From assembly GCA_964036665.1 (NCBI GenBank), contig OZ038528.1, forward strand, positions 21,439,245 through 21,503,244: a stretch of 64,000 bases of DNA, written 5' to 3'. Position numbers and translations under genes: made by a program. Every line of letters begins with the position of its first letter. Position 1 is the stretch's first letter. Under the pieces are notes generated by a model that worked only from the letters and a program-made list of their open reading frames with translations, was not told the origin of the DNA and did not search any database. This document shows, piece by piece, positions 11,346 through 23,500 of the stretch. The stretch comes from Gordius sp. MW1. Taxonomy: Eukaryota > Nematomorpha > Gordioida > Gordea > Gordiidae.

Positions 11346-12034
11346 CTAGCTGTGCCCGGCCAAGCGTTGCTTTGGCTTAGTCCTTAATCAGCTAAATAAT
11401 TTGCATGAATCAATACAACATATGTGAAAAATTTTGAGTCATCTGTAGGAGAGTTTATGATTAAAAAATATAATGCTATATTATTGAAATAAATATCATT
11501 TAATTTAATAATAGGAAAAGGCATATTTATAAAATGCTTATAAGGTATTTGTTAATTTTATAGGCTAAAATGTGAGATGATAACGATAAAATGCATAATT
11601 GGATGACAAAAAGTAAACTGGCCGGGAAATGTCCGATATTTTTAAAACGAAAAGGTATTTTAGGAATCTGAAAAAGCTATTTTACCCCTGGCCGTCCTGG
11701 GCATCTACGGCTAAATTTTCGCGCGAATCGGACCGGTAGTTTCAGATTTTAGCCCTTATCCACATACATACATACACTTTACTTTATATATTACTTTTAA
11801 ATATCTCATTCGAGAAAGCTATGTATGACGTCATTATTGAATATGATGCTATAAATGAAACTGGCCGGGAAAAGTCCGATATTTTTAAAACGAAAAGGTA
11901 TTGTAGGAATCTGAAAAGGCTATTTTACCCCTGGCCGCCCTGGCAACCTACAGGTAAAGTTTCGCGCGAATCGGGCCTGTAGTTTCAGAATTTAGCTCTT
12001 ACATACATACATACACTTTACTTTATATATATAG
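11346..12034 (-). mobile_element. Non-autonomous Helitron-like element, minus orientation
   Basis: The left boundary CTAGCTGTGCCCGGCCAAGC is the reverse complement of a hairpin-plus-CTAG 3' terminus. The right boundary has repeated ACATACAT and ACTTTACTTTATATATATAG. Inside, a ~243 bp unit with AAACTGGCCGGGAAA and GCGCGAATCGG is present twice (from 11615 and 11858), which suggests a tandem or nested copy. Confidence 0.65.
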
Positions 12035-12035
12035 A

Positions 12036-12100
12036 CTAGCTGAACCCGGCAAACGTTGTTTTGCCATTTACCCGGGTGTATTAGCAGAATATGTATCATC
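12036..12100 (-). mobile_element. Helitron-like 3' terminus, rest of element unclear
   Basis: CTAGCTGAACCCGGCAAACG followed by TTGTTTTGCC is the reverse complement of the terminus at 10873-10894, nearly base for base. The other end was not located, so only the terminus is called. Confidence 0.55.
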
Positions 12101-12599
12101 TTATAAATAAGCTTCAATAGATTAAGAATATATCAAATATAATTGGTAAGTGTTTATTATGCAAAGATTTTTAACAAATAGTTAAAGAGGGTCCAAGGCC
12201 CAGGCCCACCCAAGAGAGAACTGGCCCCATGCCCCCCCCCCCAAGGGAAAAATCTTTGGCCCCCTGGCCCTTCAAGCAATTTTTTTTAATTTTTTGTAAT
12301 TAAGAAACAATATCATAATTATAATTATTTGTTTCTGAATAAAACTTTTAATTCTGAACTTAATAATGTTCGAAGAACTGAGATATAACAACATTTATTG
12401 GTACTTTGTTAAAATTATTTAATTTTTCTCCTTATTTAACGCGCAAAAAATGACAAAATTAGATTTTATAATTTATTTAGCCACGCAGGAGGGGACACGA
12501 CCGTCCTATAATAATAATAATTGACGTGAAAAATAAGAAAAAAAATGACTTTGATACTCAATGTTTCAAATCATAAAAACAGCACATGCCTACATTTAT

Positions 12600-14085
12600 C
12601 ACACCAAACGATACTATGTATTCCCATAATGTCTTTTTAAGGTTCAAAATTTTGGGAGGTGTATTATTAGTTGAAGCATAAAAACTTTTAGAAAACTCAT
12701 AATTTAACACTTAATCTATTACGGTGTCATTAAATTAAATACTCTATTGTAATTTTTAAATCGTTAGGCGGGCGTTCAAAAATCTCGAGCCACCTTAGCC
12801 TCACTTGCTTAATTGTTCAAACTGATTGACCATTAATTAATAATTACCGCATCATGCAGGATGAGTAACTGCGAAATTCAAGTATGCTTTAGTAATATTT
12901 ACTATTTTATCAGAACTCATTTTAAGCCTAAAATTTTGTATTATTTAATAATGCTATGGATACAAATATGTGATAAATCTATTATAAAATTATTCACATA
13001 CCGTAAGGGTCAACCAAATTTTGGTAAATGATTGCCAAATTTTGATTTTTTTTTCAAAAAATATATAACATTTACTACACTTAGGAATTTTTTTAATATC
13101 AAATATATTCCATACATATTGATTTACACTTAATACCTTAAATGGAAATCAAGGAAATTATATTACACAATAATTTACTAAATCTAACGATAAATAAAAA
13201 GTAGAGATCTCGCCGAAATAATCTCGTATCGTCTCGTCTCGACATCAAAATTCTCGTCTCGATCTCGACTCCATTTTTCATATTCTCGTCTCGTCTCGTC
13301 TCGGTTTTTCGAGACGAGACGAGACCGAGATTTTTTTCGGTTTTTCCGCATCACTAGACGAGACGATACAATATTTTTTTGGTGATATCTCGACTTTTTA
13401 TTAAACGTTAGATTTTAGTAAATTTTTGTGTATTTTAATTTGCATGATTTACATTTAAAGATTAAGTGTAAATCAATATGTATGGAATATATTTGATATT
13501 AAAAAAATTGCTAAGTGTGGTAAATATGATATATTTTTGCAAAAAAATTAAAATTTGGCAATTATTTACCTAAGTGTGGTTGACGCTTAGGGTGTGTAAA
13601 TAATTTTATAATATATTTTACAAAATTTTAGGCTTAGTTAATGGAATAGTAAATATTACTAAAGCATATTTCGCAATTACTCATCCTGCATGATGCGGTA
13701 ATTATAAATTGGTGATCAATCAGTTTAAATAATTAAACATAGCCTTATTAAATATTACAAAAATTTTGGCTTAGAATTAGTTCTGATGGAAATTCAAATA
13801 TTGCTAAAGCATATTTGAATTTCGCAGTTACTTATCCTGCATGATGCGGTAATTATAAATATGTGGCCAATCAGTTTGAATAATTAAACAAGTTAAGCTA
13901 AGGTGGCTCGAGATTTTTCAGCACCCGCCTATTCAAAAGTACAATAGAGTATTTAATGACACCGTTATAGATTAAATCTTAAGTCATCAGTCTTCTATAA
14001 GTTTTTATGCTTCAACTAATAGTATACCTCCCAAATTTTTGAACCTTAAGTTAAGACATTATGTGAATACATCGTTTTGTCATAT
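12600..14085. repeat. 1.48 kb near-palindrome centred on GTCTC repeats
   Basis: The left arm (12600 to about 13310) and right arm (about 13316 to 14085) are reverse complements with moderate divergence. Paired markers are CTCGAGCCACCTTAG / CTAAGGTGGCTCGAG, CCGCATCATGCAGGAT / ATCCTGCATGATGCGG and AATATATTCCATACATATTG / CAATATGTATGGAATATATT. The centre is CTCGTCTCGTCTCGTCTCGG, a short A/T spacer, then its complement. The right arm has one internal duplication of about 130 bp (13640-13720, 13790-13860). No ORF. Confidence 0.85.
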
Positions 14086-14929
14086 GCATTACTTTTCACA
14101 TTATAAGCTGGGTTGGCAGGTGCATTCAAATTAAAAATTTCTATAAGTGTGCAATATAAAATAAATACAAGAACCTATACTGGACTAGATTACTATTTAA
14201 TGGCAAAGTTAGTTAGATTGGAAGGTAATTATTTAGAATACAAATTTGATTATAATGATTTCTGTTATAAAATAAAATACGTGTACTTTAATTTAAAGCT
14301 TAAAATCTTATGTTCTTGATCCTATAATAATGCTGCTTTTATTGTTGTTTTTACAACCTTTTAATATGTGCAACTAGCTATCAATTCTGTAAATAATAAA
14401 ATATAATTAAAAGTCACTCGCACTTTTTAATTTATAACGCTATAGTAAACATGAAATATACTCTAAGGGATATAATTGATTATGGTAATATCAATGGACT
14501 CAACGTTTGCCTTAAATATGTTAAGGTCTACTTTGAAGCTTTAGGCAGGGTTAATAAAAGGTCTCAATTTGCTCAATTATGCAACTAAGTCAATTATAAG
14601 CAAACTTATAATTTTCTAAGTCTATTTATATTTGACACAGTGTATTGGATTCAAAGGCTATAATTTGCTAGAACAATAAAACTTAATTTTCTATATATCA
14701 AAATTATTTATAGTTTCTTTAGTCTGCACCTTTCATAAAATATGTTATCTTTAAGAATTAATTCATATCTTTATATTGTCAATGAGATGTCGTGCCCCGC
14801 TAAATCTTTAAAAATTTTGTGTATTAAAGTTTATCAATATAAAAATTTGCCATTTGGATTTTTTAACACTTATTTAATATTTTGAATAAAACTTGAGAAA
14901 TTTTTATTTCGTTTATATCTTTTAATAAA

Positions 14930-15070
14930 AATTCGAGACGAGACGAGAATTAACGTTGAGACGAGACGAGACCGAGATTTTTTTAGATCGAGACGAGATC
15001 GAGATTTTCATAATCGCTCCCAAAACGAGACGAGATTTTATTTTCAAGACCGAGGCGAGACGAGATCGAA
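14930..15070. repeat. degenerate GAGAC pentanucleotide repeats
   Basis: Repeated GAGACGAGACGAGA and GATCGAGACGAGATCGAGAT runs separated by short A/T stretches, in the opposite sense to the GTCTC runs at 13215-13300. Same motif family as the centre of the palindrome. Confidence 0.75.
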
Positions 15071-15937
15071 ACATTAATATTTTTGAATCATTACTTGTTT
15101 AATAAAAAAAATTTTGTGAAGTTTCAAATTGATTTTGATATTAAAATTCATTAATCTAAAGCCTGATATCCCTCTTTAAACTAAAAAATTGAGTAGATTC
15201 TACCAATAATCTTTTATCATTTTAGTGTGCTCTTTCTAACCCTTATCCCATCGTTTCAAAATAACAATAATCTCATTTATTAAATATTTGATCAAGAAAT
15301 TTTGACGCGGAACAAATAAATATTTCTAATAGGATGAAATAAAATAGTTAATAGGATGGTAATAATTGGACCTAAAAACAGGGCACATTATTAAATATTT
15401 TAAAGTAAGACGCACGACATTCAAAAATTTAAAAGTAAAATATGAAATTATGAATTACTGTGGGGGGGGATAGTAAATCATTAACATCACAAAGCCAAAA
15501 CGGTTATATTCAAATTTTAATAAAATTACCAAACTTTTTTAATGTGAAGCAGCTATTTGAACATTTTGTTGCTATATAAATTATATATTATATGCACCGC
15601 TTTCCTAAATCAGGTATTTTGACATTTCCTCACTAACAAAATTTTATAAAATATAAGCTGCTTAATCTGAATTCTTCACCAAACCTTTTTTGAAACATAA
15701 ATTTCTCTCTATTATATAGCGTTCCACTTAACCCATGGCTTAACCATACTAAAACGCTCCAAGAATCATTTTAAGGCATTAGCATAATGTATCTAAGGCT
15801 AGATTAGAAGATTATTTGGTCAGGGCTAGTGGAATTGGCTTAGAACGGGGACTTAATTTTTCTCATGACGTCATAAGGGTGCCGATCGCCATATGTTGTG
15901 ACGAGTTGAAGTAAAGCTTAATGGATGCAAATTTTGG

Positions 15938-16204
15938 ATGAAATCTGTCAAATCTCAACTGCAACGGGAAATATTAAAGTTATATCGTGAATTTTTAAAA
16001 GCGACCAAACAAAGACCTGACCTTAAGACATATATAAAACAAGAGTTTAAGAATCAAGCTTTGCTTCCTCGAACCGATATTTATGCTATCGAATATAACA
16101 TGCGATTAGGTTTTAAATTATGCAAATACATATTAAACTCTTTTAGCTCAAAAACAATTAAAAAACTTGCAAAAATTACACATCACCGGTGTTGCAAAAA
16201 TTAA
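15938..16204 (+). CDS. SDHAF1: Succinate dehydrogenase assembly factor 1 (LYR-motif protein)
   Basis: An 88-residue single-exon protein. In this family the protein acts in the mitochondrial matrix and helps insert Fe-S clusters into the SDHB subunit of complex II. The N-terminus has the tripeptide LYR in EILKLYREFLKAT (about residues 12-24). It is followed by the family pattern of an acidic/basic helix, IKQEFKNQALLPRTDIYAIE and an aromatic-basic stretch, collinear with SDHAF1 proteins of about 80-115 residues. Start 15938 is preferred because it gives the family's short N-terminus. Two upstream ATGs (15921, 15925) open short overlapping frames in the leader, one ending at a TGA that overlaps the start. 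No intron in the coding part. The next gene starts 94 bases downstream on the same strand. Confidence 0.85.
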   Translation: MKSVKSQLQREILKLYREFLKATKQRPDLKTYIKQEFKNQALLPRTDIYAIEYNMRLGFKLCKYILNSFSSKTIKKLAKITHHRCCKN

Positions 16205-16224
16205 AAGTACACAAGTCAACAATG

Positions 16225-16288
16225 GTAAGTGATTGTTGTGATTATATTTTACATTATGTGTGTTTTTAATTTAATAAATTAAAGTTAG
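16225..16288 (+). other. candidate 64-nt intron between SDHAF1 and the next gene
   Basis: A consensus donor (ATG|GTAAGT) follows the SDHAF1 stop by 20 bases, and a TTAG acceptor lies 10 bases before the next gene's ATG at 16299. An AATAAA is inside it at 16273-16278. It could be a cis intron in a transcript covering both genes; the TTAG could instead be a trans-splice acceptor. Only RNA data would decide. Confidence 0.4.
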
Positions 16289-16298
16289 CAAGTAAATA

Positions 16299-16802
16299 AT
16301 GTTAAATGATATCTTCTCAAGTGGAGATCAACCATATTATGTCAATGTGAATAGCAAGCTATATTTGAATAAGCTTTTGTATAATATTAAACCCAACAAT
16401 TATTATTCTCTTCTCTACAGTCCATTATTGCTTGATACCATATTTTTGCAAGATGATATTAATGAATATATTCAGTGGTGCAGATATATTTTTCCATATG
16501 CATGGGAATTATTTTTGTGTTTATATTTTATTACTACAATAATGTTTAATTATTGTATTAACCCCTTTACTAAAATGTTTACTAAATGTTTAGATATCTG
16601 TTATTTTATAAAAATTACAAATATCTACATTCCAAATTTATATTTATCATTATTGTATGCATACTATACCTTGCTTATATTAAGTTTTAGCACCATAGCT
16701 GCTATTCAAATTTATCATTTATGCCACCAACCACCTTCTTCCAAAAACTCAATTGTTAATCTTGATATCTACACTTATATAAAAGAAAAAATTCACATTT
16801 GA
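16299..16802 (+). CDS. Unrecognised small protein with two predicted membrane helices
   Basis: A 167-residue single-exon frame that I do not recognise. What can be seen: a polar, tyrosine- and asparagine-rich N-terminal region (about 1-65); a hydrophobic segment near 67-90 (ELFLCLYFITTIMFNYCI); a short loop with cysteines; a second segment near 113-141 (LSLLYAYYTLLILSFSTIAA); and a polar 25-residue tail. No signal peptide. Composition is very AT-driven (I, Y, L, N), but the length, single clear start and position right after SDHAF1 favour a real gene. AATAAA occurs 142 bases past the stop (16944). The two-helix layout suits a small ER or mitochondrial membrane protein; no family is assigned. 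Confidence 0.55.
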   Translation: MLNDIFSSGDQPYYVNVNSKLYLNKLLYNIKPNNYYSLLYSPLLLDTIFLQDDINEYIQWCRYIFPYAWELFLCLYFITTIMFNYCINPFTKMFTKCLDICYFIKITNIYIPNLYLSLLYAYYTLLILSFSTIAAIQIYHLCHQPPSSKNSIVNLDIYTYIKEKIHI

Positions 16803-17553
16803 ATGACATTATTAAAAATGTTTTGTCTTGATTATTTATATATAATATGTTTGTAAAATTTGATCAATTAACAAATTTTATGTCATAATTATTGCAAAGT
16901 TATTAAAACTTAAATTTTTAATTGAGAATTAAAAATACAAGCAAATAAAATTTTTAATAATTAAAGCTTTCCGTTATTGCCCCTGCATTAAGCCTTGAAT
17001 TAAATATCTGCCCTTTTAATTAATTGTACCCCTTGTGTTTTGTATAATTATAAAGATATATAAATTTATGCATTTTAAATAGATCAAATATAGATTTTTG
17101 ATAAATTTTATTAAAAGGCTGAATTAACCAAAGACTTAGCTCAGTAAGTAGCAAATATCAAAAAAAAATTTATTGTTTTTATCAGTAAATAAGAAACTTT
17201 TCTATTTATCTAATAATATGCCTTTTTGTGGGCCTTATCTTAGCATGGAAAATTTTAAATGCATAATTAATTTGCACGCATTGTGCTTAGTTCTTTTTTA
17301 CAAGGTGGGATTTGTTTTCTATGGAATTAAACACATCTATACTTAAAATTTTAACATTCAAATAGCAAATTACAACTTTAAAATTTTTCATTAATACGAA
17401 CGTTTTTCCAGATATCAGCGCTGCACACGAGCTAATGTCTTACAAAAATTTATATACCCCTCCCCTTGTTAAAAAACTATATTTTTGATAACTTTTATAA
17501 AATATTTACTTATACCTTCTCACATTCATACAGACTCCTAGTCCGATTGAAGC
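16803..17553. other. intergenic spacer upstream of DHX35
   Basis: AT-rich, no ORF. It contains AATAAA at 16944-16949 for the upstream gene. Just before the DHX35 ATG there is an acceptor-like TTCATACAG (ends about 17533), which may be a leader-exon or trans-splice acceptor. No other motif seen. Confidence 0.5.
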
Positions 17554-20500
17554 ATGAATAACAATAGTAGTAGTAAATTCAAATTTATTAAACCGGGCGG
17601 TGATAATGAATTGGTCGGGCCGGTAACTCATTCCGAAGAAAGGAGTTACGGTTATGAAACGGAATCGTTGAATAACTCACTCGTCTACAACCCCTACGCC
17701 CGTTATTCTATTAAGCAACAAAGGCAACAACTCCCGATATACCCCTCTAGACAGGATATTTTTCGGGCCTTAGAAAGCCACCAAACCCTGGTTGTAGCCG
17801 GGGAAACGGGTATATTTTTTTGAGATATTATTTACAGGCTTTACTTGAGAGATTGTTTAGAAATTTCTATATAAAAAAGTAGCTCCTTCAAACTTTGCCA
17901 GAGATCCTAACTTGAACCAATTCGCCATTTGGGTTTACCGCGATTAATTTTTACATCAATGATCAACAAACCCTTGTGTGTTCCCATCTTTTAAATTTTT
18001 TTAAGGCTCAAAGTCCCCACTTGACCATCTAATCGTTTAATTTTTTTTGACTATTATGATTGTTCCTGTTCCTACCATTGCTATTATGACTTTTTGGCCG
18101 TCCGCTGGCTGCTGACCAATGGAATAAAATGACCATTGGCCAAAATGTGATTCGAAAACTTTTTTTTACAAAATTAAGACCTATTATCATCTTTATTCCC
18201 CTTAGGGATTAATTCTATTAAGACCCCCTATCATCCCTCAAACCTTTCCTAATAGTATTTTCTATTATCATATTCTTAATCTTAAGACTTACTTTTACAG
18301 TAATTAAACTATTTACTGTAAATCCATTGTAAATATAACGGTCCATGGGCGTAGCCAGGTTTTGGATTGGGGGGGGGGGCAAACATAAATTTTTTTAATT
18401 TTTAAGGGTTTTTTTGAATCCCCTTTGGCTACGCCCATGTTTTCTCCGCCTTTTTTATATCCCGAAGATGGGCTTCTGCAGCCCAAAAGATCTATTCCCA
18501 TTTTCCTTTACTTATTTAATTAATTTATCCTTACCACCACTTAGGTAAAAACAAAAATTAAAGTTGCTTTCACTTATTCCCTCTCCTGTCCTGTATTATT
18601 AGGTTGTGGTAAAACGACGCAAATTCCCCAGTACCTAGCAGAATTTGGGTGGGCCGATTACCCGCACGCAACCAAAAAATTTGTCATTTGCTTGACTCAG
18701 CCGCGTAAAGCTGCAGCCGTGGGTGCGGCCAAGAGGATAGCCGAAGAGAGTAACACCACCTTGGGCCGGGAGGTGGGCTTCGTTATACGATTCGAGTCCT
18801 GTTACAACGAGGGTGCGGGTAAAATAAAGGTAGTCACCGGTGGAATACTGCTTAGGGAAATGATGCAAGACCCCCTCCTTTCCAGCTATAGCGTGGTCGT
18901 TTTAGGTAATAATTTTTAATTGCTACGCAATTTTTGGGCTCGCTTTTGGTTGTCCGTCCGTCATGTCCATCCTGTCCAACTTGTTTTTAATATATATAAT
19001 GTATTCTAGGGTAGTTAGGGGTGGGGTACTTAAATATTCCAAAAATCCTTAGATTGACTTATTTACCGTGAATATTAATTGCTGTATGCTATTTATGGGC
19101 TCACTTTCGGTTGTCCGTCCGTCCTGTCCGTTCTGTCCAACTTGTTTTTAATATATATTTATTCAAGGTTGTGAGGGTAGGGGTGGGTACTTTAAATTTA
19201 TCTTATAAAAATCCTTAGATTAAGGTATTTACTGCGAATTTTAATTGTTATGCTATTTATGGGCTCACTTGCGGTTGTGCTGTCCTGTACGTCCTGCTAT
19301 AAAAATATTTTATATCTCCCCCCATTCGCGACCAAAATTTTGATGATTTATTACACTTTAAAAGGGTTATAGAAGCCTTTTTAGGACCTACTATTACTTG
19401 TCGCGTGCGATAGAGATAGAAAGTTTGTAAGACTTTAAACTACATTTTAAATTTAGAATGGGCTTTATTTATATATTGTATCTACCTACCATCGATGATT
19501 AACTTTAATTGGCAAAACGACTTTATAACTCTCAAATGACCTCAGTAAAAAAACAATGCACACAAATAATTATTTTTATTTTATTATCTTTGTATATAGA
19601 TGAAGCACACGAAAGGAGCATAGAAACCGATATTCTGTTTGGCTTGTTGAGGAAAGTTCTCAAGAAAAGGCCCGACCTAAGGCTAGTTGTATCTTCGGCA
19701 ACGCTAGATGTAGAAAGGGTTAGAGCATTTTTCGACCTTTCCAAAGATAGCAAACGCCCTATTTCAAATCAAGCCCGCAAACCAACCTCTACCATAATTG
19801 TGATTAAAACACGGTGCTACCCCATCGACATATATTACTTGCAAAAGTAAGATTTTTATCACTAAATATAAACGTGTTAATTTCGATGAGATTTGTAATG
19901 CTGCATTTCATTTTTTTATAATTAATATGTAAAAATTCATGGACGTAGCCAGGATTGGTATCAGAGGGAGGCAATTATGGTTTAGGGAGGGGCAAAATAC
20001 TAATTTTTTGAACTTTTAGCCATAATTTTATTAAATTTTAAATACTTTTGGATTTAGAGGGGGCAGCCGCCTCTTTCTGCCACCTCCTGGCTACGCCTAT
20101 GTAAAAATTATATTATAAAAGTTTACTCTACCTTATAAAAACGATGTATATACAATTTAGCCCAAAAATATATACCTCGAAATTTTTGATTTTTTAAAAT
20201 TTAGTAGCAAGCATAAAAAACAGTAATTATATTCGTGATTTCTTTTGATATCGTATTTTATGAATAGAAAATGGATCCTTTATAAATTATGAGTTTACAT
20301 TGGTAAAACGCAATTTTTTTATTGTTTAATAATATTTTGACGCTTTATCTAGTTGTGTAAGACTTTCCGAGGTCTAAAAAGAAGTTTTGTTTTTTAATTA
20401 GGGTTTTTTATTTTCGTTCTTACTCCAACATGTAAATTTTATACATTAATGAAAATTTTTTAAATATAGTTAAAGATATTAAAGCATATATGCCTTTTCG

Positions 20501-23500
20501 ATTTTCAAAAAAGTTGCTTGATATAATCGACTAAATATAAGGGTAAAATATCACAAATTTTTTGGGTACAGTCCCGTCCCCGATTACATCGAAGCAACGG
20601 CGACTACCATTTTGGACATTTACCAAAATACAAAGTACGGAGATATATTGGCGTTTTTACCGGGGAAAGATGAAATACAAAGAACCATAGAAATTTTAAA
20701 GTAAAGTATTTATCGATCATATCACTATTTCTTAAATCCATAGACTTCAGGCTATTTTTTAATTAATTAGAGTCTGACAATTTTACTATTAGTTAGTGAC
20801 TATAAAATTCAAGGTGGACACTAGAATGATCGTTTTTACATGGCTGAATAGCTCAATGAATTATGTTTTTAATTTTATTATAATATCTTACTTGCCTTAA
20901 TTATGAAGAAGCTAGTGTTTAGTAAACTGGTAAAAGAATTTTTTACTTTATTATAAGTATATTAATAAAATTAAAATAGGGTGATTAAATTGAACATTAT
21001 GATGATTAGATAACGATTAAGATATTATATATGGTTATTATAAAATCTTTATTAAGGCTTGTGGAGGGGACGTACATAAAAAGCACACAACGGTTGTGGT
21101 GTGTTGAAACATATATTTTTTATCAACTCGGCTTTGGCTTACAAAATTAAAACATATAATTATAGCAATAATATAATCTGTAGATAATGATATACAAATA
21201 AAAGTCATACTAAATCGAAATATTCATTTTTCACGAATTCCCATATATGACACTTTATTTAAGGTTTTGTAATAATGGGTCCATATTCCAACAAATGCAA
21301 AATTTAAATATTAATTAGAGCAACTACAATTTTAAAGGTAATATAATAATGTACATGCCTCTTTAATATCGGAAAAAGTAGCGATCCCCAATTATACTCT
21401 TGTACATAGGTTTAAAGAAACAATGGCTACTTTATTATTCTATAACCGACGTTTTGACGATTTAGATCTTTTTAGTTCTAGGTGTAACATGGCTTTAGTG
21501 AGATATACATTAAGATCATTTAGTAATCCAGTGCTGCATGTGGTGTGAATATAAATGCTTAAGATTTTACAGGCATTTTAATTGTCACACCTACCTTTTT
21601 GGCACCTTAAATTGGCTTTTCAATAATTTGATTTTTAATTTGGCATTTATAAATGCTTAAAATTGGATTGAAAATTTATTACTACCTCGTATTTTATTAT
21701 TATTAAGTTTATTACGAACCGTATGTGGTGAACTAGATATTTTTGCACGAAGTGTTGAATAAATATGGGAGCTGGGCTTGGGTTTAAATAACGATTCGGG
21801 TTTTATATGTTCCTATTTACAAGTTTGATTATAAAAACGTGAGAATGCCCTTTAAAAATCAATTAATATTAAAGGGGTTTTTAATTATTATATAGGAAGA
21901 ATTCATAGAAAATTATTAATAAAATATTTAATGTTTGAAACTTGAAATGATTTTTAAAATACTTAAATTGATTTTATTTGTCGTAGCGAAAGGTTAGAAC
22001 ACGAATCCAAAGCTTTTGCCGGTAAGAAAAAAGATAAGTTAGTCATCCTCCCCATGTACAGCGCTTTACCAGAAACCGAGCAATTAAAAGCACTAGAAAC
22101 GGCCCGACCTAATACTAGAAAAGTCGTTGTTTCCACTAACGTGGTTGAAACGTCATTAACTATAAAGTTAGTTTTTATTTGATCAATTTCGAAATAAATT
22201 TTTTTTGTATTATTTGAAGATGAAGCTTTATTTTAATTTGAGAATTAATGGGGTATATTAATTTTTAATTTTTTCGTGCCAGTAATGGCTGGTAAGGATT
22301 TGAATGCGTATGGGTTTAAATCATGGTATAGTTTTAATATAATTTTTATGTATTTTAAGTTCGCGTTAAAGTTTTTAAATTTACATCATTAAATAGGTCT
22401 AGATTTATTATGTTGTGCCTTTACATAAGTTTCATATTGCCCATTTAAGATACAAGACGACGGCTTATAGCCTTTGCGCGAAGTTTAAAATTAGCAAAAC
22501 ATAATGTATAAAAGTTTATGAGAAAGTTATGAACGCGACGTCTTTTACGCATAATTTAGTGGCGTTATATATGTGGTGGATTGCGGATTCGAAAAAATCA
22601 AGGCATTCGATCCCCATTTCGCCGTAGACATATTAATTATGGTACCAATCTCTAAGGCATCCGCCATACAAAGGGCAGGGCGTGCAGGAAGGACGGCTCA
22701 TGGCAAGGTCTTTAGACTGTACACTGGTAAGTAAACTTGGTTTTTAGTAACTGGGTTTCTAAATTTCTAAAAAATTTTCTATGTTTTATTATAAAAACTC
22801 ACTCGCATTAATAAGTTGATTTAATATTCGCGTTAGTCTCTAGTTTCACAGAGATTTCACTTTATAAATATAGTCTTTCTCTAATACACCGTCAGAAAAA
22901 CTAGTTGTTCGATTCAAAGGGCGTAAGAGATATTGTACATAATAATTGAACATTAAATATGCGTTAATTCTAACGTCCATCAAACCATAACATTTTTATC
23001 ATCTCTGCCTTTTAACTTGCTTGATCTAATTCAAATGGGCAATGTCTTCAACTATGCATCACAATTTTAAATTGACTTCTAACGAGAATTGAGGGCGTTA
23101 ATGTTCTCTTCTATATTTATTTCTTCAAAGCAATAATGTCATAATTTCAATATCTTTCAACAACAATTTTATAATGAATCTACATATCGACTCTTCAGAA
23201 CCCAATAATAATAATATCCTTACAATCATGATATTGCGATTTTAACATTGACATTTATATATATTATGAATCATAAAAATCGTATGTATAAAGGGGGGGG
23301 GGAATCTTGCAGCAGGCGTCCGTAAATTATAAAGTTTTGTACGACGCAAAGGGGAAGGGGGAATCTTTCGACAAGCTCATTCATGACATCTTCCCTTTTT
23401 AAAAATGCCGTCCGCCTATTCATCAGCACCCACCGAAAACACATCTTCCTCCATTAATATGTGTTCTTCCGCGGCTGTTATGTCATCAGGGGTCGTATTG

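Larger units (their letters stand above)
9014..15937. other. intergenic region rich in repeats, no gene seen
   Basis: Nearly 7 kb between the EIF2B4 start and SDHAF1. It holds two family-3 MITEs, an AT-rich tandem array, Helitron-like elements, a 1.48 kb near-palindrome and GAGAC repeats, listed separately. No open frame looks like a gene; those at 9876-10392 are translations of tandem repeats. Confidence 0.6.
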
